From positions 1,116,001 through 1,180,000 of the forward strand of contig NZ_SNYC01000004.1 in assembly GCF_004362715.1 (NCBI RefSeq): a DNA stretch of 64,000 nt, given 5' to 3'. The stretch is from Pedobacter metabolipauper. GTDB lineage: Bacteria > Bacteroidota > Bacteroidia > Sphingobacteriales > Sphingobacteriaceae. Below the pieces are notes generated by a model. That model saw nothing but the letters and a program-made list of their open reading frames with translations. It was not told the origin of the DNA and made no database searches. Made by a program: the position numbers and the translations under genes. Shown one piece after another: positions 36,587 through 45,843 of this stretch (its first letter is position 1; each line of letters starts with the position of its first letter).

Positions 36587-37741
36587 CTATTTGGCAGGCT
36601 TTACGGGGGCATTTTGAGCGATCAGTTTCTCGCTTTTCAGTTGTTCCCAAAACGCAGCAGGTATCTGGACCTTCATCGATTCAACATCTTCAGTGATCTG
36701 CTGACCTGTTCGGGCACCAGGTATAATGGACACCGCCACGTCAGGGAAAGAAGCAAATTGCAGGGCAGCTGTCCGTAGATCAACACTATGCGCTTTGGCA
36801 ACCACACGCAATTTTTCTCTTTTATCCAATACATCCGCCGGGATCGGTTTGGTCGGATCATAATTGTATCTGTCGCTTCCAGAGATAAAGCCCGCATTAA
36901 GGTTAGACCCCATTACCAGCTTAACATTGTTTTTCCGCACTTCAGGAAAAACATTGTTAAGGGCATTTTCGTGATCAATAAGGGAGTATTGGGAAGCCAT
37001 AAGGAAAACATCAGGAGTAGTTTCACGCAAAGCTTTCAGGATCGGTTCGGGATGATTCACACCCAGACCCCACGCCTTTATCAGCCCTTCGTCACGCATT
37101 TTGTTCAGTTCAGGAAAAGCACCTTTTTTGGCGATAGCCCAGTGTTCAAGCCAGCTTTTATCGAAATACCTGAAATCAGGTGAAAGGTCATGGACAAAAG
37201 CTATATCAATGCTATCAATTCCAAGCCGCTGCAGACTGTCCTCAATGGATCTTCTCACACCGGAAGCAGAATAATCAAATACAGGGCTGTTGGGAGAGCC
37301 TGCTTTTGGAAAAATCTCTGCACCTCTGTTCTTTTTTGATGCTTTTAGCAATTTCCCTACTTTGGTAGATATAAAAAATTCATCTCGTTTCTGATGATGT
37401 AAAAAAGAGCCGAACCTGCGTTCTGCCAGTCCAAATCCATACCAAGGTGCTACATCATAATATCTGACACCTGCGTCCCAGGCTGCGGTTAATGTCTCCA
37501 AAGCGTCCGCATCGGTCGCTGCTACAAATTCATTCCCTAAAGGAACACCACCCATACCAAAACTGGGAAGTTTATTAGAGATAAAGTCGTTGGCCTTGTG
37601 ATAACTCATTGATTTTTCCATATCGGTTTCATTGTTTAAAGTTTGACCCTCCGCTAAAGCAATCACGGGTAATACGGATGACAGCCCCGCAAATACAGCC
37701 CCTTTTCCGGCAGCTTCCAAAAATTCACGTCTTGTTTTCAT
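36587..37741 (-). CDS. Exported aldo-keto reductase with twin-arginine signal
   Basis: A protein of 384 residues starting MKTRREFLEAAGKGAVFAGL. The twin-arginine motif (TRREFL) plus a hydrophobic segment indicates Tat export of a folded, cofactor-loaded enzyme. The AKR fold shows GVRYYDVAPWYGFGLAERRFG (catalytic Asp/Tyr), FISTKVGKLL and DIAFVHD. It resembles D-threo-aldose dehydrogenase/pyridoxal dehydrogenase-type AKRs. The AraC gene upstream is co-directional and may control it. Confidence 0.88.
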   Translation of the reverse strand: MKTRREFLEAAGKGAVFAGLSSVLPVIALAEGQTLNNETDMEKSMSYHKANDFISNKLPSFGMGGVPLGNEFVAATDADALETLTAAWDAGVRYYDVAPWYGFGLAERRFGSFLHHQKRDEFFISTKVGKLLKASKKNRGAEIFPKAGSPNSPVFDYSASGVRRSIEDSLQRLGIDSIDIAFVHDLSPDFRYFDKSWLEHWAIAKKGAFPELNKMRDEGLIKAWGLGVNHPEPILKALRETTPDVFLMASQYSLIDHENALNNVFPEVRKNNVKLVMGSNLNAGFISGSDRYNYDPTKPIPADVLDKREKLRVVAKAHSVDLRTAALQFASFPDVAVSIIPGARTGQQITEDVESMKVQIPAAFWEQLKSEKLIAQNAPVKPAK

Positions 37742-38001
37742 AATAATGTAGGTTAAATTAAATTTACTTACGTGCGCTATCGGCAAGCAAGATATAACTG
37801 TTAGCAATAGCTTCTAACGATAACACGTCTATGAAATGATAACACCGCTTAAATGAAAATATTTAATTACTACAGCGAAATGTCGCTAATTAATAAACAT
37901 TTGTTTGTTTCGCATAAACTACACAATAGTCTTTAAGCCAAAAACCACAAAATGGATATGAATTTACATATTGAACAACCGCATTGAATTAGGTGATTAC
38001 T
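37742..38001. other. Intergenic region before the Tat AKR gene
   Basis: No gene was seen in these 260 AT-rich bases. A possible repeat CTGTTAGC/CTTCTAACG (around 37798-37818) is weak. It should hold the promoter of the AKR-propeller pair. Confidence 0.4.
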
Positions 38002-38925
38002 TTAACCATAATTAGATGATGAAGGATTATTGGCAATTTTACGAAAAACTGTAGGTGCTTGACCTGTTCTTTTTTTAAAGAATATATTAAAATTTGATGT
38101 ATGACCAAATCCGAGAGCATGCGCTATTTCCGAAATATTCCAGTCGGTACAACGTAAAAGACTTTCAGCTTCTTTAAGAATCCTTTCTGATATGATTTGG
38201 GATGTCGTATTACCCATTCGCTCTTTTACAGCCCTGTTAAGATGGTTTGTATGAATAGCTAAGCGGGTGGCAAATTCATAAGCGTTTTTAAGCTTTAACC
38301 TCTGTTGGGGCGTATCAATAGGAAATTGATTTTCCAGAAGTTCCATAAATAAGTCGGTTAAACGAACCTTATAGTTTTGTGGAGAATGTGAAAGAATAGG
38401 CAAGAACTTTACGGATTCATGGATAATGACCTGCAGATAACTCCTTAAGAGTTCAAATTTGGCGGAGTAAGAGGATTGCCATTCTTTGTACATCTGTTCA
38501 AGAATCCTATATATATGTTCAAAGGATTTATGGTCGAGTGTCACAACATGGTTTCCGTTCACTTGAAACAGAAGAGATCTTGAAAGGCTATTTGATCTTA
38601 AATGATGATTTACAAATTCTTCCGTAAACAGGCAGGTAAACCCTTTTATATTAGTATCAAGTGGCTTCCAGGAATGAACAGTACTGGGATTTGTAAAAAC
38701 AAGGCTATTGCCCTTAACCAAAATAGACTTGTCATCATAAGCAATTATTCCTTCTCCGCTCTTCAGCAGGCATATTTTATATATATGATCGTTGGCAAAA
38801 GACGAAATAATGCCATTATAATCACTGTCTTTGAACATTGCGAACGTTTCGGGAATACTATTCTCTTTATTGGAACTAATATTGGATCTGATTTTCAGAC
38901 CTTTCATTTTTTTTTTGTCCTCCAT
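38002..38925 (-). CDS. AraC-family transcriptional regulator (different subgroup)
   Basis: A protein of 307 residues. The C-terminal double HTH shows NAYEFATRLAIHTNHLNRAVKERMG and WNISEIAHALGFGHTSNFNIFFKKRTG. The N-terminal cupin domain contains VFTNPSTVHSWKP. It is less like the other two AraC proteins in the window and so likely binds other sites. The start region carries two palindromes. Confidence 0.9.
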   Translation of the reverse strand: MEDKKKMKGLKIRSNISSNKENSIPETFAMFKDSDYNGIISSFANDHIYKICLLKSGEGIIAYDDKSILVKGNSLVFTNPSTVHSWKPLDTNIKGFTCLFTEEFVNHHLRSNSLSRSLLFQVNGNHVVTLDHKSFEHIYRILEQMYKEWQSSYSAKFELLRSYLQVIIHESVKFLPILSHSPQNYKVRLTDLFMELLENQFPIDTPQQRLKLKNAYEFATRLAIHTNHLNRAVKERMGNTTSQIISERILKEAESLLRCTDWNISEIAHALGFGHTSNFNIFFKKRTGQAPTVFRKIANNPSSSNYG

Positions 38926-38934
38926 TTTTTATAA

Positions 38935-38986
38935 TTGTTTAGGTAAACAATAATGCTCATTCGTTTTATTGCGAATGAGCATTATT
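38935..38986. promoter_or_regulatory. Two adjoining inverted repeats upstream of the AraC gene
   Basis: A palindrome TTGTTTAGGTAAACAA (38935-38950) adjoins a perfect 15-bp stem with an 8-base loop (38949-38963 with 38972-38986; arm AATAATGCTCATTCG). The long stem may end the AKR-MFS operon. It lacks a T run, and the palindrome 9 bases before the AraC start looks like an operator. 38987-39156 shows nothing further. Confidence 0.5.
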
Positions 38987-39156
38987 TCATAGCTATTATA
39001 TGTGCCTCCAAAGAAATGACTTTTGAAACAGCCCTTTTAAAGACCAGCTTATCTTCAGATAGGAATATCTGGGAATTATATTGTCTCGAAAAAAAAACCT
39101 TTTGAAATGTTTGCGTTAAAAGCAACCTATTTTATGTAAGTCACTAATTACTTCCA

Positions 39157-40473
39157 TTAAAAGTTTTGTTTTGTCACAATTAAAACAGCATATTTTCTGC
39201 CGATTGCTAAAAAAACAGCGGCGATACCACCAAGTACTAAATAATTCAGGCCGATTGAAACTCCTAAATTCTGTGATTTAAATAGGTTATCATTTACCAA
39301 AATCACGAAACTAGGGCCTAAGATCATTCCCAAAGCATTGTAAAACATGATAAAAATTGCTGAGATCCGGCCACGAAATGCTTCTGGTGTAGCAATTTGA
39401 ATAGAAGCTCCGGCTACTCCGGCAAAAGGTTGTAAAAACTGAATAATCGCAAAGCATACGATAATTACGGCAACAGACTGGTTAAAACAAAAACCTACAG
39501 TTCCAACAAATACAATTATTAATGTCCTATAGACGAAATGAGAAAAGTGGGCATCATTTTTCCCGTTAGAAAAGCTTCGGTCAACAAACCAGCCTGCTCC
39601 CAGAGCACCAAACATTCCGATAGGTACTGCCATAATTGCCATCAACAACCCAACATTTTTAACGTCAAACTGATGGCTTCTTATCAAATAAGTCGGTAAC
39701 CACGAAGCAGCTCCATAAACCATAGCACATAAAAATCCATATCCTAGAAAATGACAGATAAAAAAACTTCTGTTTTCTATCAGATACTGCAATGCCCCTC
39801 CATTAGATGCATTCGTTTCCTTTTTTTGTAGGCTTACTTTCTCTTTTGGTGCGAAAAAAATTAAATATGCTAAAATGACCCCAGGAATTCCAGAGGCAAA
39901 AAATACCAATTGCCAAGGTTCAAACCTGTGTAGAAATGATCCTGACTCAGCAGATAGCTGACTGGCTTCAGATATTAGATAACCACCGAGCAAAAAAGAA
40001 ATAGCAGCACCAATTTGTGTTCCCGCAGTAAGAATGCTGATAACAGAAGACAACCGCTCTTTAGGAAAAATTTTCGCGACCATACTCCAGCCAGCTGGCT
40101 GCAACACTGCTTCTCCAAGTCCAACTATACAACGTGCTATCAACAATTCGATGTAGTTTCCGGAAAGGCCACAGGCAATAGTAGCTATTGACCAGACAGT
40201 TACGCCAATATAAACCGTCCATCGTTTAGAAAAACGATCGACAATCCATCCCATAGGCAGGCTTCCCAGTAAAAAGAAAACAGCAAATGCAGTACCCTGC
40301 AACCAGCTCATCTGAATATCACTGACATTCAGATCTTTTTTAATAGGGTCAATCATCAGTGAAATGCTTCCCCTATCAATAAATGCAACTATTGTTAAGA
40401 GAAGCAATACAAAAACAACTGCCCAAGCCCTAAAGTTGCTAATCGATGATTTTTCTTTTGTCGATGGTACCAT
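39157..40473 (-). CDS. MFS transporter, anion:cation symporter-like
   Basis: A membrane protein of 438 residues with 12 predicted transmembrane segments. The loop 2-3 motif is GWIVDRFSKRW, followed by GLGEAVLQPAGWSMVAKIFPKERL, which fits the ACS (sugar acid/organic anion) group. It starts 3 bases after the AKR gene and so is co-expressed from operator site B. It probably imports the AKR's substrate or exports its product. Confidence 0.88.
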   Translation of the reverse strand: MVPSTKEKSSISNFRAWAVVFVLLLLTIVAFIDRGSISLMIDPIKKDLNVSDIQMSWLQGTAFAVFFLLGSLPMGWIVDRFSKRWTVYIGVTVWSIATIACGLSGNYIELLIARCIVGLGEAVLQPAGWSMVAKIFPKERLSSVISILTAGTQIGAAISFLLGGYLISEASQLSAESGSFLHRFEPWQLVFFASGIPGVILAYLIFFAPKEKVSLQKKETNASNGGALQYLIENRSFFICHFLGYGFLCAMVYGAASWLPTYLIRSHQFDVKNVGLLMAIMAVPIGMFGALGAGWFVDRSFSNGKNDAHFSHFVYRTLIIVFVGTVGFCFNQSVAVIIVCFAIIQFLQPFAGVAGASIQIATPEAFRGRISAIFIMFYNALGMILGPSFVILVNDNLFKSQNLGVSIGLNYLVLGGIAAVFLAIGRKYAVLIVTKQNF

Positions 40474-40476
40474 AGA

Positions 40477-41544
40477 TTAATATTGAAGGCGCTGAAAACT
40501 ACCCAATCTTTCTTTGTCCTGAAACTCAATAATCCAATTAGGGTATTCTGCGGGTAATTTGCTTACCTCGTTTAAAATATTCAGGTCCTCTTCTTCTAAT
40601 TTAAGCCCGATTGCAGCAATATTATCTTTCAACTGCTCCGTTTTCTTTGCGCCAATAATTACCGAGGTAACCACAGGTTTAGATAAAAGCCAAGAAAGTG
40701 AAATCTGTGCGGCACTGCAGTTATATTTTTGGGTCATAGGCTCAATAGCATCCAAAATATTCCACGCTCTTTCTTTGTCAACTAAGGGCAAATCCATTGA
40801 TGAACGTCTTGATCCCTCTGGTTTCTGATTATTGCGACTGAATTTGCCGGATAGTAAACCTCCCGCAAGCGGGCTCCATACCATTAAACCTGTTTTTTCT
40901 TGTTGTAAAAGAGGAACAATCTCGCGTTCTAAGTCTCTTCCTGCAACAGAATAATAAGCTTGTACTGTTGAAAATTTTTCGTAATTCTTTAACTCAGATA
41001 TGGTTAAAGCTTTAGCTATTTTCCAGGCCTGCCAGTTAGAAACCCCAATATAACGAACCTTTCCTGATCTAACCAAATCATCTAAAGCCCGTAAAGTTTC
41101 CTCAATCGGCGTAACAGAATCATTTCCGTGAATTTGATACAGATCAATATAATCTGTTCCCAATCGTTTCAAACTACCATCAACAGCATCTAAAATATGT
41201 GACCTTGAAGCACCAATATCATTTACTCCTTTTCCTATTCTTGAATAGGCTTTGGTAGCTATAATAACATCTTTTCTGGCGACATTTAGATTTTTAAACG
41301 ATTGGCCTAAAGATCTTTCGCTTTCTCCTTCTGAATAGACATCTGCAGTATCAAAAAAGTTAATCCCAGACTCTATGCTGGTGCTAACAAGCTCGTCAAC
41401 ACCATTCTGGTCTACCTGTCCCATTACCTGAAATCGTGCACTGCCTCCATGAAAGGTCATCGTGCCCAGACAAAACCTGGAAACAAGAAGTCCTGTGTTT
41501 CCTAAAGTTTTGTACTGCATTTCTGATTGATTATTTACTTCCAT
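40477..41544 (-). CDS. Aldo-keto reductase
   Basis: A protein of 355 residues with the AKR catalytic tetrad region INFFDTADVYSEGESERSLG, VIIATKAY, DYIDLYQIHGND and the C-terminal cofactor motif SVIIGAKKTEQL. It resembles the YajO/YakC-type broad-specificity reductases. It is the first gene of an AKR-MFS operon whose promoter has the tandem operator 51 bases upstream. Confidence 0.9.
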   Translation of the reverse strand: MEVNNQSEMQYKTLGNTGLLVSRFCLGTMTFHGGSARFQVMGQVDQNGVDELVSTSIESGINFFDTADVYSEGESERSLGQSFKNLNVARKDVIIATKAYSRIGKGVNDIGASRSHILDAVDGSLKRLGTDYIDLYQIHGNDSVTPIEETLRALDDLVRSGKVRYIGVSNWQAWKIAKALTISELKNYEKFSTVQAYYSVAGRDLEREIVPLLQQEKTGLMVWSPLAGGLLSGKFSRNNQKPEGSRRSSMDLPLVDKERAWNILDAIEPMTQKYNCSAAQISLSWLLSKPVVTSVIIGAKKTEQLKDNIAAIGLKLEEEDLNILNEVSKLPAEYPNWIIEFQDKERLGSFQRLQY

Positions 41545-41566
41545 AATATTATTTAATTTATAGAAG

Positions 41567-41633
41567 CAAATTTAGCTGCAAATCCTTAAGAGGGTTTTGC
41601 TGTAGGGTCCTTTTTTACTATGCTGAAAAGTCC
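41567..41633 (-). promoter_or_regulatory. AraC-type tandem operator and -7 box, site B (AKR-MFS operon)
   Basis: Units TTTGCTGTAGGGTCC (41596-41610) and TATGCTGAAAAGTCC (41619-41633), spacer TTTTTTAC. The minus-strand -7 box TAAATTTG (41567-41574) is a full consensus. The site ends 3 bases before the stop of the neighbouring AraC gene. Confidence 0.8.
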
Positions 41634-41636
41634 TTT

Positions 41637-42455
41637 TCATTCATCAATCGCCCGTAATTTTATTTCTGTAGGCGCATATCCAAATTGTTTTTTAAATACA
41701 AATGAGAAGTGAGATAAATTTTCAAACCCAACCTCCAAATAAATGTCTACAGGCTTCCTGTCCTTACTTGATAAATAATAATGCGCTAATTCCAATCGTT
41801 TTTGAGTCAGCCAGCGTTGAGGTGTCGACTTGAAAGATTTTTTAAAATCTCTTTTAAAAGTCGTCAGGCTTCTTCCTGTGAGGTAACCGAATTTTTCCAT
41901 AGTCATATTGAACATAAAGTTCTTTTCCATAAACTCAGCTAAATCTATTTTACCTGGTTCAGAAAAGTCGGCAAGTGTATAGTCAATATCCTTATCAACT
42001 GAACGTAATATAAGCATAGCTTCTTCAATTTTTAGGTCAATCAAATCAGAAGGCAAATCATCCTCTACGTCAAAATAAGACTCAAAAGCAGCAAAATAAC
42101 TATCGAAAAGTTGATGAGGAGGAAGTAGTTTTAAACGATGCTGCTGCGGTTTAGTTAATTCAAATGAATGGTTTGAATAGTAATGTTTCAATTTTTCAGT
42201 TGTAAAAGTCAGAACAACGGATTTATACGGTTTGCCATCCTTTGGGTATTTTATGAATGTTGCCAATTGATTTCTAGGAATAAGCAAGGTAGAACCGACT
42301 CCAACTATAGTTTTTTGATCAGATTGGATAATTTTCATTTCACCTGAAATAATCCTCACAAAAGAATGGTGTTCCAGTACTACTTCTCCTTTGTAATATT
42401 TTTCTTCTATGCAGGATAACATTATTTCAGAATTTTTATCTCGCTGTCTTAACAT
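41637..42455 (-). CDS. AraC-family transcriptional regulator (paralogue 2)
   Basis: A protein of 272 residues whose C-terminal domain (GRSLTTFKRDFKKSFKSTP, IYLEVGFENLSHFSFVFKKQFGYAPTEIK) aligns closely with the AraC protein at 30.4-31.2 kb. The N-terminal sensor half is more diverged. It is the last gene of the SDR - NAD-binding - SMR - SMR - AraC run. Operator site B lies directly after it, so it likely activates the AKR-MFS operon downstream. Confidence 0.9.
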   Translation of the reverse strand: MLRQRDKNSEIMLSCIEEKYYKGEVVLEHHSFVRIISGEMKIIQSDQKTIVGVGSTLLIPRNQLATFIKYPKDGKPYKSVVLTFTTEKLKHYYSNHSFELTKPQQHRLKLLPPHQLFDSYFAAFESYFDVEDDLPSDLIDLKIEEAMLILRSVDKDIDYTLADFSEPGKIDLAEFMEKNFMFNMTMEKFGYLTGRSLTTFKRDFKKSFKSTPQRWLTQKRLELAHYYLSSKDRKPVDIYLEVGFENLSHFSFVFKKQFGYAPTEIKLRAIDE

Positions 42456-42492
42456 ATTGCTAAAAATTTATAAAAATTGGTTCCCTAAAAAA

Positions 42493-42825
42493 TCACATAA
42501 AATTGGCAACGCCAATCAAAAAACAAGCTCCAAACAACATTGCTATTTTCAAAACGGACGCCTTTTCTCTATATATAAAAATTCCGATGAAGACCAATAC
42601 CAAAGGGAATATTGCTCCTGCAAATGGGACAAGCATACTAAGCTGAACCCCTGATACGAGTACTCTGGCAAATAACATTAGACCAATTGCCTGCAAAGCA
42701 CACGAGATTACTGTTGGAATTAGTTTTCTGAAACCTGCTGTTCTAGGCCACAATGACTGTCCGATTATCCGAATGATGATTGAGGCAACAAACATTAGTA
42801 TTACTGTCAATGATATACTTTCCAT
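42493..42825 (-). CDS. SMR-like four-helix membrane protein, second of a pair
   Basis: A protein of 110 residues with four hydrophobic segments and the size of small multidrug resistance transporters. The position of the essential SMR Glu (E14 in EmrE, before VIG) is R19 here (RIIGQS), so it cannot work as a simple proton antiporter. With its neighbour it probably forms a heterodimeric exporter or metabolite carrier. The two genes are 16 bases apart. Confidence 0.72.
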   Translation of the reverse strand: MESISLTVILMFVASIIIRIIGQSLWPRTAGFRKLIPTVISCALQAIGLMLFARVLVSGVQLSMLVPFAGAIFPLVLVFIGIFIYREKASVLKIAMLFGACFLIGVANFM

Positions 42826-42841
42826 AATAACTGTTTTTTGA

Positions 42842-43204
42842 TTATTTCATTCGTCCCGCAAGTGCAATCAATGAACAGGCACCTATGAGCAATATAATTT
42901 TTAATGTTGATACTGTTTCGCCGTAGTATAAAAATCCGATTGCACTAATTACAAGTGGAATGGCAGCCGAACTCAACGGGATTAAGAAACTTAATGTTAC
43001 ACCTTTGTAAAGCAAACGGCATAGCATAAAATTCCCCATCAGCTGCGCTGTTATGGCTGCGATTGTCGGTAGAACTAATGTAAAACCATTGGTAAGAGGC
43101 CACAATGAAATTCCGATAATCTGGATGAGGATTGAACCGACAAAAATGAGTGCCGAAATCAATGATATTTTTTCCGATTGATTTATCTGTTTTATATTTT
43201 CCAT
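42842..43204 (-). CDS. SMR-like four-helix membrane protein, first of a pair
   Basis: A protein of 120 residues with four transmembrane segments. The SMR Glu position is Q28 (QIIGIS). It contains PLTNGFTLVLPT and a GETVSTLKI loop typical of SMR/DMT folds. It is paralogous to the next gene and likely obligately paired with it. Confidence 0.72.
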   Translation of the reverse strand: MENIKQINQSEKISLISALIFVGSILIQIIGISLWPLTNGFTLVLPTIAAITAQLMGNFMLCRLLYKGVTLSFLIPLSSAAIPLVISAIGFLYYGETVSTLKIILLIGACSLIALAGRMK

Positions 43205-43228
43205 TTTATTTATGGATTTAATTACACA

Positions 43229-43855
43229 TTATAGTGCGGCTACTGTAAATGTTTGTTGGATATATTGGGGGTTTTCTATTTCATCTACCAACGCAATTGC
43301 AAAATCTGCATAACTGATTTGTGGCTCTCCATTTTTGTCATATAAAATAGTGTCTGTACCCGATTGGTAAAAGCCCGTTCTTTTCCCGTTGAGTATATAA
43401 TCACGCGCGGGAGCTATATATGTCCAATTCACATCGTTTAGTTTGCTTAATGAAAGATGTATTTCTTCCAATATTTGAGATGGTTTATTCCATTTACTAT
43501 CCACCGTTTGAAAAACTTTTTGGGTTCTTGAATTATTCGTATAAAAATGCCCCGCAGAACCAATCCAAATTAATCTTGTACCAGACCCGGAAAATATTTT
43601 AGCCAAATGATTAACTACACTTCGATGTTCTTGTTCCCTTCCCAAGGGAACACCGTAAGCATTTACCACCGTATTAAATGGTACAATATCATCACGGCTC
43701 ATGTCCAAAATATCTTTTTCAATGTAAGGAATATCTGTGGTCAAACGGTCTGGATTTCGGACAATAGCGGTTACATCTAAATTGCGTGATAAGGCTTCTG
43801 CTACAATCAATTTTCCTGATTTTCCCGTTGCTCCTATTACTGCTATTTTTTTCAT
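43229..43855 (-). CDS. NAD(P)-binding protein, NmrA/YwnB-like
   Basis: A Rossmann-fold protein of 208 residues starting MKKIAVIGATGKSGKLIVAE (GATGKSG). It has the atypical-SDR form of YwnB/NmrA proteins (NTVVNAYGVPLGREQEH, LIWIGSAGHFY). It may be a reductase or redox sensor. It follows the SDR gene after 9 bases. Confidence 0.85.
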   Translation of the reverse strand: MKKIAVIGATGKSGKLIVAEALSRNLDVTAIVRNPDRLTTDIPYIEKDILDMSRDDIVPFNTVVNAYGVPLGREQEHRSVVNHLAKIFSGSGTRLIWIGSAGHFYTNNSRTQKVFQTVDSKWNKPSQILEEIHLSLSKLNDVNWTYIAPARDYILNGKRTGFYQSGTDTILYDKNGEPQISYADFAIALVDEIENPQYIQQTFTVAAL

Positions 43856-43864
43856 ACCCTGCAA

Positions 43865-44620
43865 TTAAATCTGTGTATGTCCACCGTCCACAACAATATC
43901 GCTTCCTGTAATGTAACTGCTTTCATCTGATGCAAGAAATAATGCAACTGAAGCGACCTCTTCAGGTTGTCCCATGCGTGCGAGAGGGATTAACGTTACT
44001 GCTGCTTTTTTCAATTCTTCAGCACGTTCAACACTACCTGACATTTCTACTATGACAGGCGTTTCAATCGGTCCAGGGGTAATAGAATTTACACGAATTT
44101 TACGGTCTTTTAATTCTGCTCCCCAAGTTCGGGCAAATGAACGGATAGCCGCTTTTGTTGCTGCATACGTTGTAAATGACGGAATACCAATCATACGATT
44201 TTCTGAACTCATTAAAACAATTGAACCATTATCACGCAACAACGGCAATGCCTTTTGAGCCGTGAAAAATGTACCTTTTGCATTTACGTTGAACGTTTTG
44301 TCAAAATGTTCGGATGTAGCATTTGCAAGTGTCATTTCTTCAATGAATGCAGCATTTGCGACAATAATATCAAGGTGTCCTTTCTCTTGTTTTATGATTT
44401 CATATAATTTGTCAAGATCTGAAAGGTTGGAAATGTCGCCTTGAACTGCTGTTACATTTCGCCCTATTTTAGATTTCGCAGTTTCCAAATCCTTTGCACT
44501 TCTGCCCGTTATGAAAACATAAGCTCCCTCATCGACAAATCGTTGCGCAATAGCAAATCCAATACCGCTACTACCGCCCGTAATCACGGCTATTTTTTCG
44601 TTTAATTTTAATGTACTCAT
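43865..44620 (-). CDS. Classical SDR oxidoreductase
   Basis: An SDR of 251 residues starting MSTLKLNEKIAVITGGSSGI, with TGGSSGIG (cofactor), NAAF, active site S in VLMSSENR and YAATK (Tyr/Lys), and the tail YITGSDIVVDGGHTQI. Probably a 3-oxoacyl-ACP- or glucose-dehydrogenase-like reductase of unknown substrate. It is the first gene of a five-gene run. Its promoter region has a terminator but no tandem operator. Confidence 0.9.
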   Translation of the reverse strand: MSTLKLNEKIAVITGGSSGIGFAIAQRFVDEGAYVFITGRSAKDLETAKSKIGRNVTAVQGDISNLSDLDKLYEIIKQEKGHLDIIVANAAFIEEMTLANATSEHFDKTFNVNAKGTFFTAQKALPLLRDNGSIVLMSSENRMIGIPSFTTYAATKAAIRSFARTWGAELKDRKIRVNSITPGPIETPVIVEMSGSVERAEELKKAAVTLIPLARMGQPEEVASVALFLASDESSYITGSDIVVDGGHTQI

Positions 44621-44631
44621 TTTCAAAGTTT

Positions 44632-44669
44632 AAAAAAAAGCTCACGGTATAATTAAAAACCGTAAGCTC
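44632..44669 (-). terminator. Terminator after the 341-residue SDR gene
   Basis: Stem ACGGT/ACCGT extended by AGCT/AGCT with one mismatch (44639-44669), followed by eight T on the minus strand. It ends the upstream SDR transcript before the next operon starts. Confidence 0.75.
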
Positions 44670-44691
44670 TTTAGGGTTAATGTTGTTTTAA

Positions 44692-44775
44692 TTAGGGTTG
44701 CAATAAAGGTTTTGCCAATCCTTTACCTTTATCTATTGAAGTTTCTGGAACGATTGCAATTTTATTATTCCTCAT
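44692..44775 (-). other. Small ORF of 27 codons
   Basis: An ATG-to-stop frame (MRNNKIAIVPETSIDKGKGL...) between two SDR genes. It may be a real microprotein, the remnant of a longer gene or chance. No ribosome-binding signal is evident. Confidence 0.2.
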
Positions 44776-44798
44776 TGATTTATAATTTTGAAAATCTA

Positions 44799-45824
44799 TT
44801 ATAGATCAAACTTCACACCTGTGAGTTCTTCACTTAAATTCCAAAGTCTATCAGCGTTGTGTGGGTCAATGGCGTAGGGCATAACGCCTAACTGGCGTGT
44901 TGAATCATCGCTCGCCCAATTGATGCCTTTGCTGGTGTCTACTACGTTTGCCACTTCTGTATTTTCGCAATACACACCGCCAATTTCATTCAGCTTCGGA
45001 TTTGTTGCACACCAAACTTGCGTGGAAGCCCCTTGTTCTACGGTTTTTAATTGTTTAAAAGGGTCGATAACAGGATTCCCTTCCGCATCAATTACGCCAA
45101 ATGCCTGTAATTGTTCTTTTGAAAAATTACGTCCCAATTCAGTAGAAACAATACTTCCGGGGTGTAACGAGAATGCCCGAATATTATCTGATTTACCTCT
45201 TTTATCAATGCCGACTGACAAGAGAATATTTGCTGTTTTGGATTGACCGTAGCCCAACATCGGTTGATATTCGCGGTTAGTAAAATGTGGGTCATCAAAA
45301 ATAACTTCTGATTGACGGTGAGCCCAAGCTGATACGGAAACTACCCTTGCTCCATTGGCTTTTTTCAATGCATCCCATAAACGAACGGATAATTGAAAAT
45401 GTCCCAAATGGTTTGTAGCAAAATGATACTCGTAGCCCCGGTCATCCAATGTCAATTCCGGCAAAGCCATAATTCCGGCACTCAAAACCAAAATGTGAAG
45501 TGGTCTTTCGGTTGCAAGAAATTCGCTTGCGAAATTATCAACAGAAGCAGGATTGATTAAATCCATTTCCTTTATTTCTACGTTAGCAATTCCTTGTAGA
45601 TTCTTCTTTGCTTTTTCGGTATCTCTTGCAGGTACGATAACCGTAGCTCCTGCTTCTGAAAATGTCTTTACCGTTTCTAATCCCAAGCCTGCGTAACCGC
45701 CTGTTACAATAGCTATTTTTCCTGTCAAATCAATTCCTTTAATCACTTCTGTTGATGTGGAAGCTGCATTAAAACCTGAATTTATCGGTTTCTGTAATAC
45801 TGAATGCTCATTAATATGTTCCAT
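44799..45824 (-). CDS. SDR oxidoreductase, protochlorophyllide reductase-like
   Basis: An SDR of 341 residues with TGGYAGLG (cofactor), VLSAGIMALP, catalytic Ser in VVSVSAWAHR and YGQSK (Tyr/Lys). The insertions and C-terminal extension match the retinol-dehydrogenase/protochlorophyllide-reductase-like SDR group, which is widespread and not linked to chlorophyll in Bacteroidetes. It has its own promoter with operator site C 48 bases upstream. Confidence 0.9.
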   Translation of the reverse strand: MEHINEHSVLQKPINSGFNAASTSTEVIKGIDLTGKIAIVTGGYAGLGLETVKTFSEAGATVIVPARDTEKAKKNLQGIANVEIKEMDLINPASVDNFASEFLATERPLHILVLSAGIMALPELTLDDRGYEYHFATNHLGHFQLSVRLWDALKKANGARVVSVSAWAHRQSEVIFDDPHFTNREYQPMLGYGQSKTANILLSVGIDKRGKSDNIRAFSLHPGSIVSTELGRNFSKEQLQAFGVIDAEGNPVIDPFKQLKTVEQGASTQVWCATNPKLNEIGGVYCENTEVANVVDTSKGINWASDDSTRQLGVMPYAIDPHNADRLWNLSEELTGVKFDL

Positions 45825-45843
45825 TTTTAAAAATTTTATTGGA

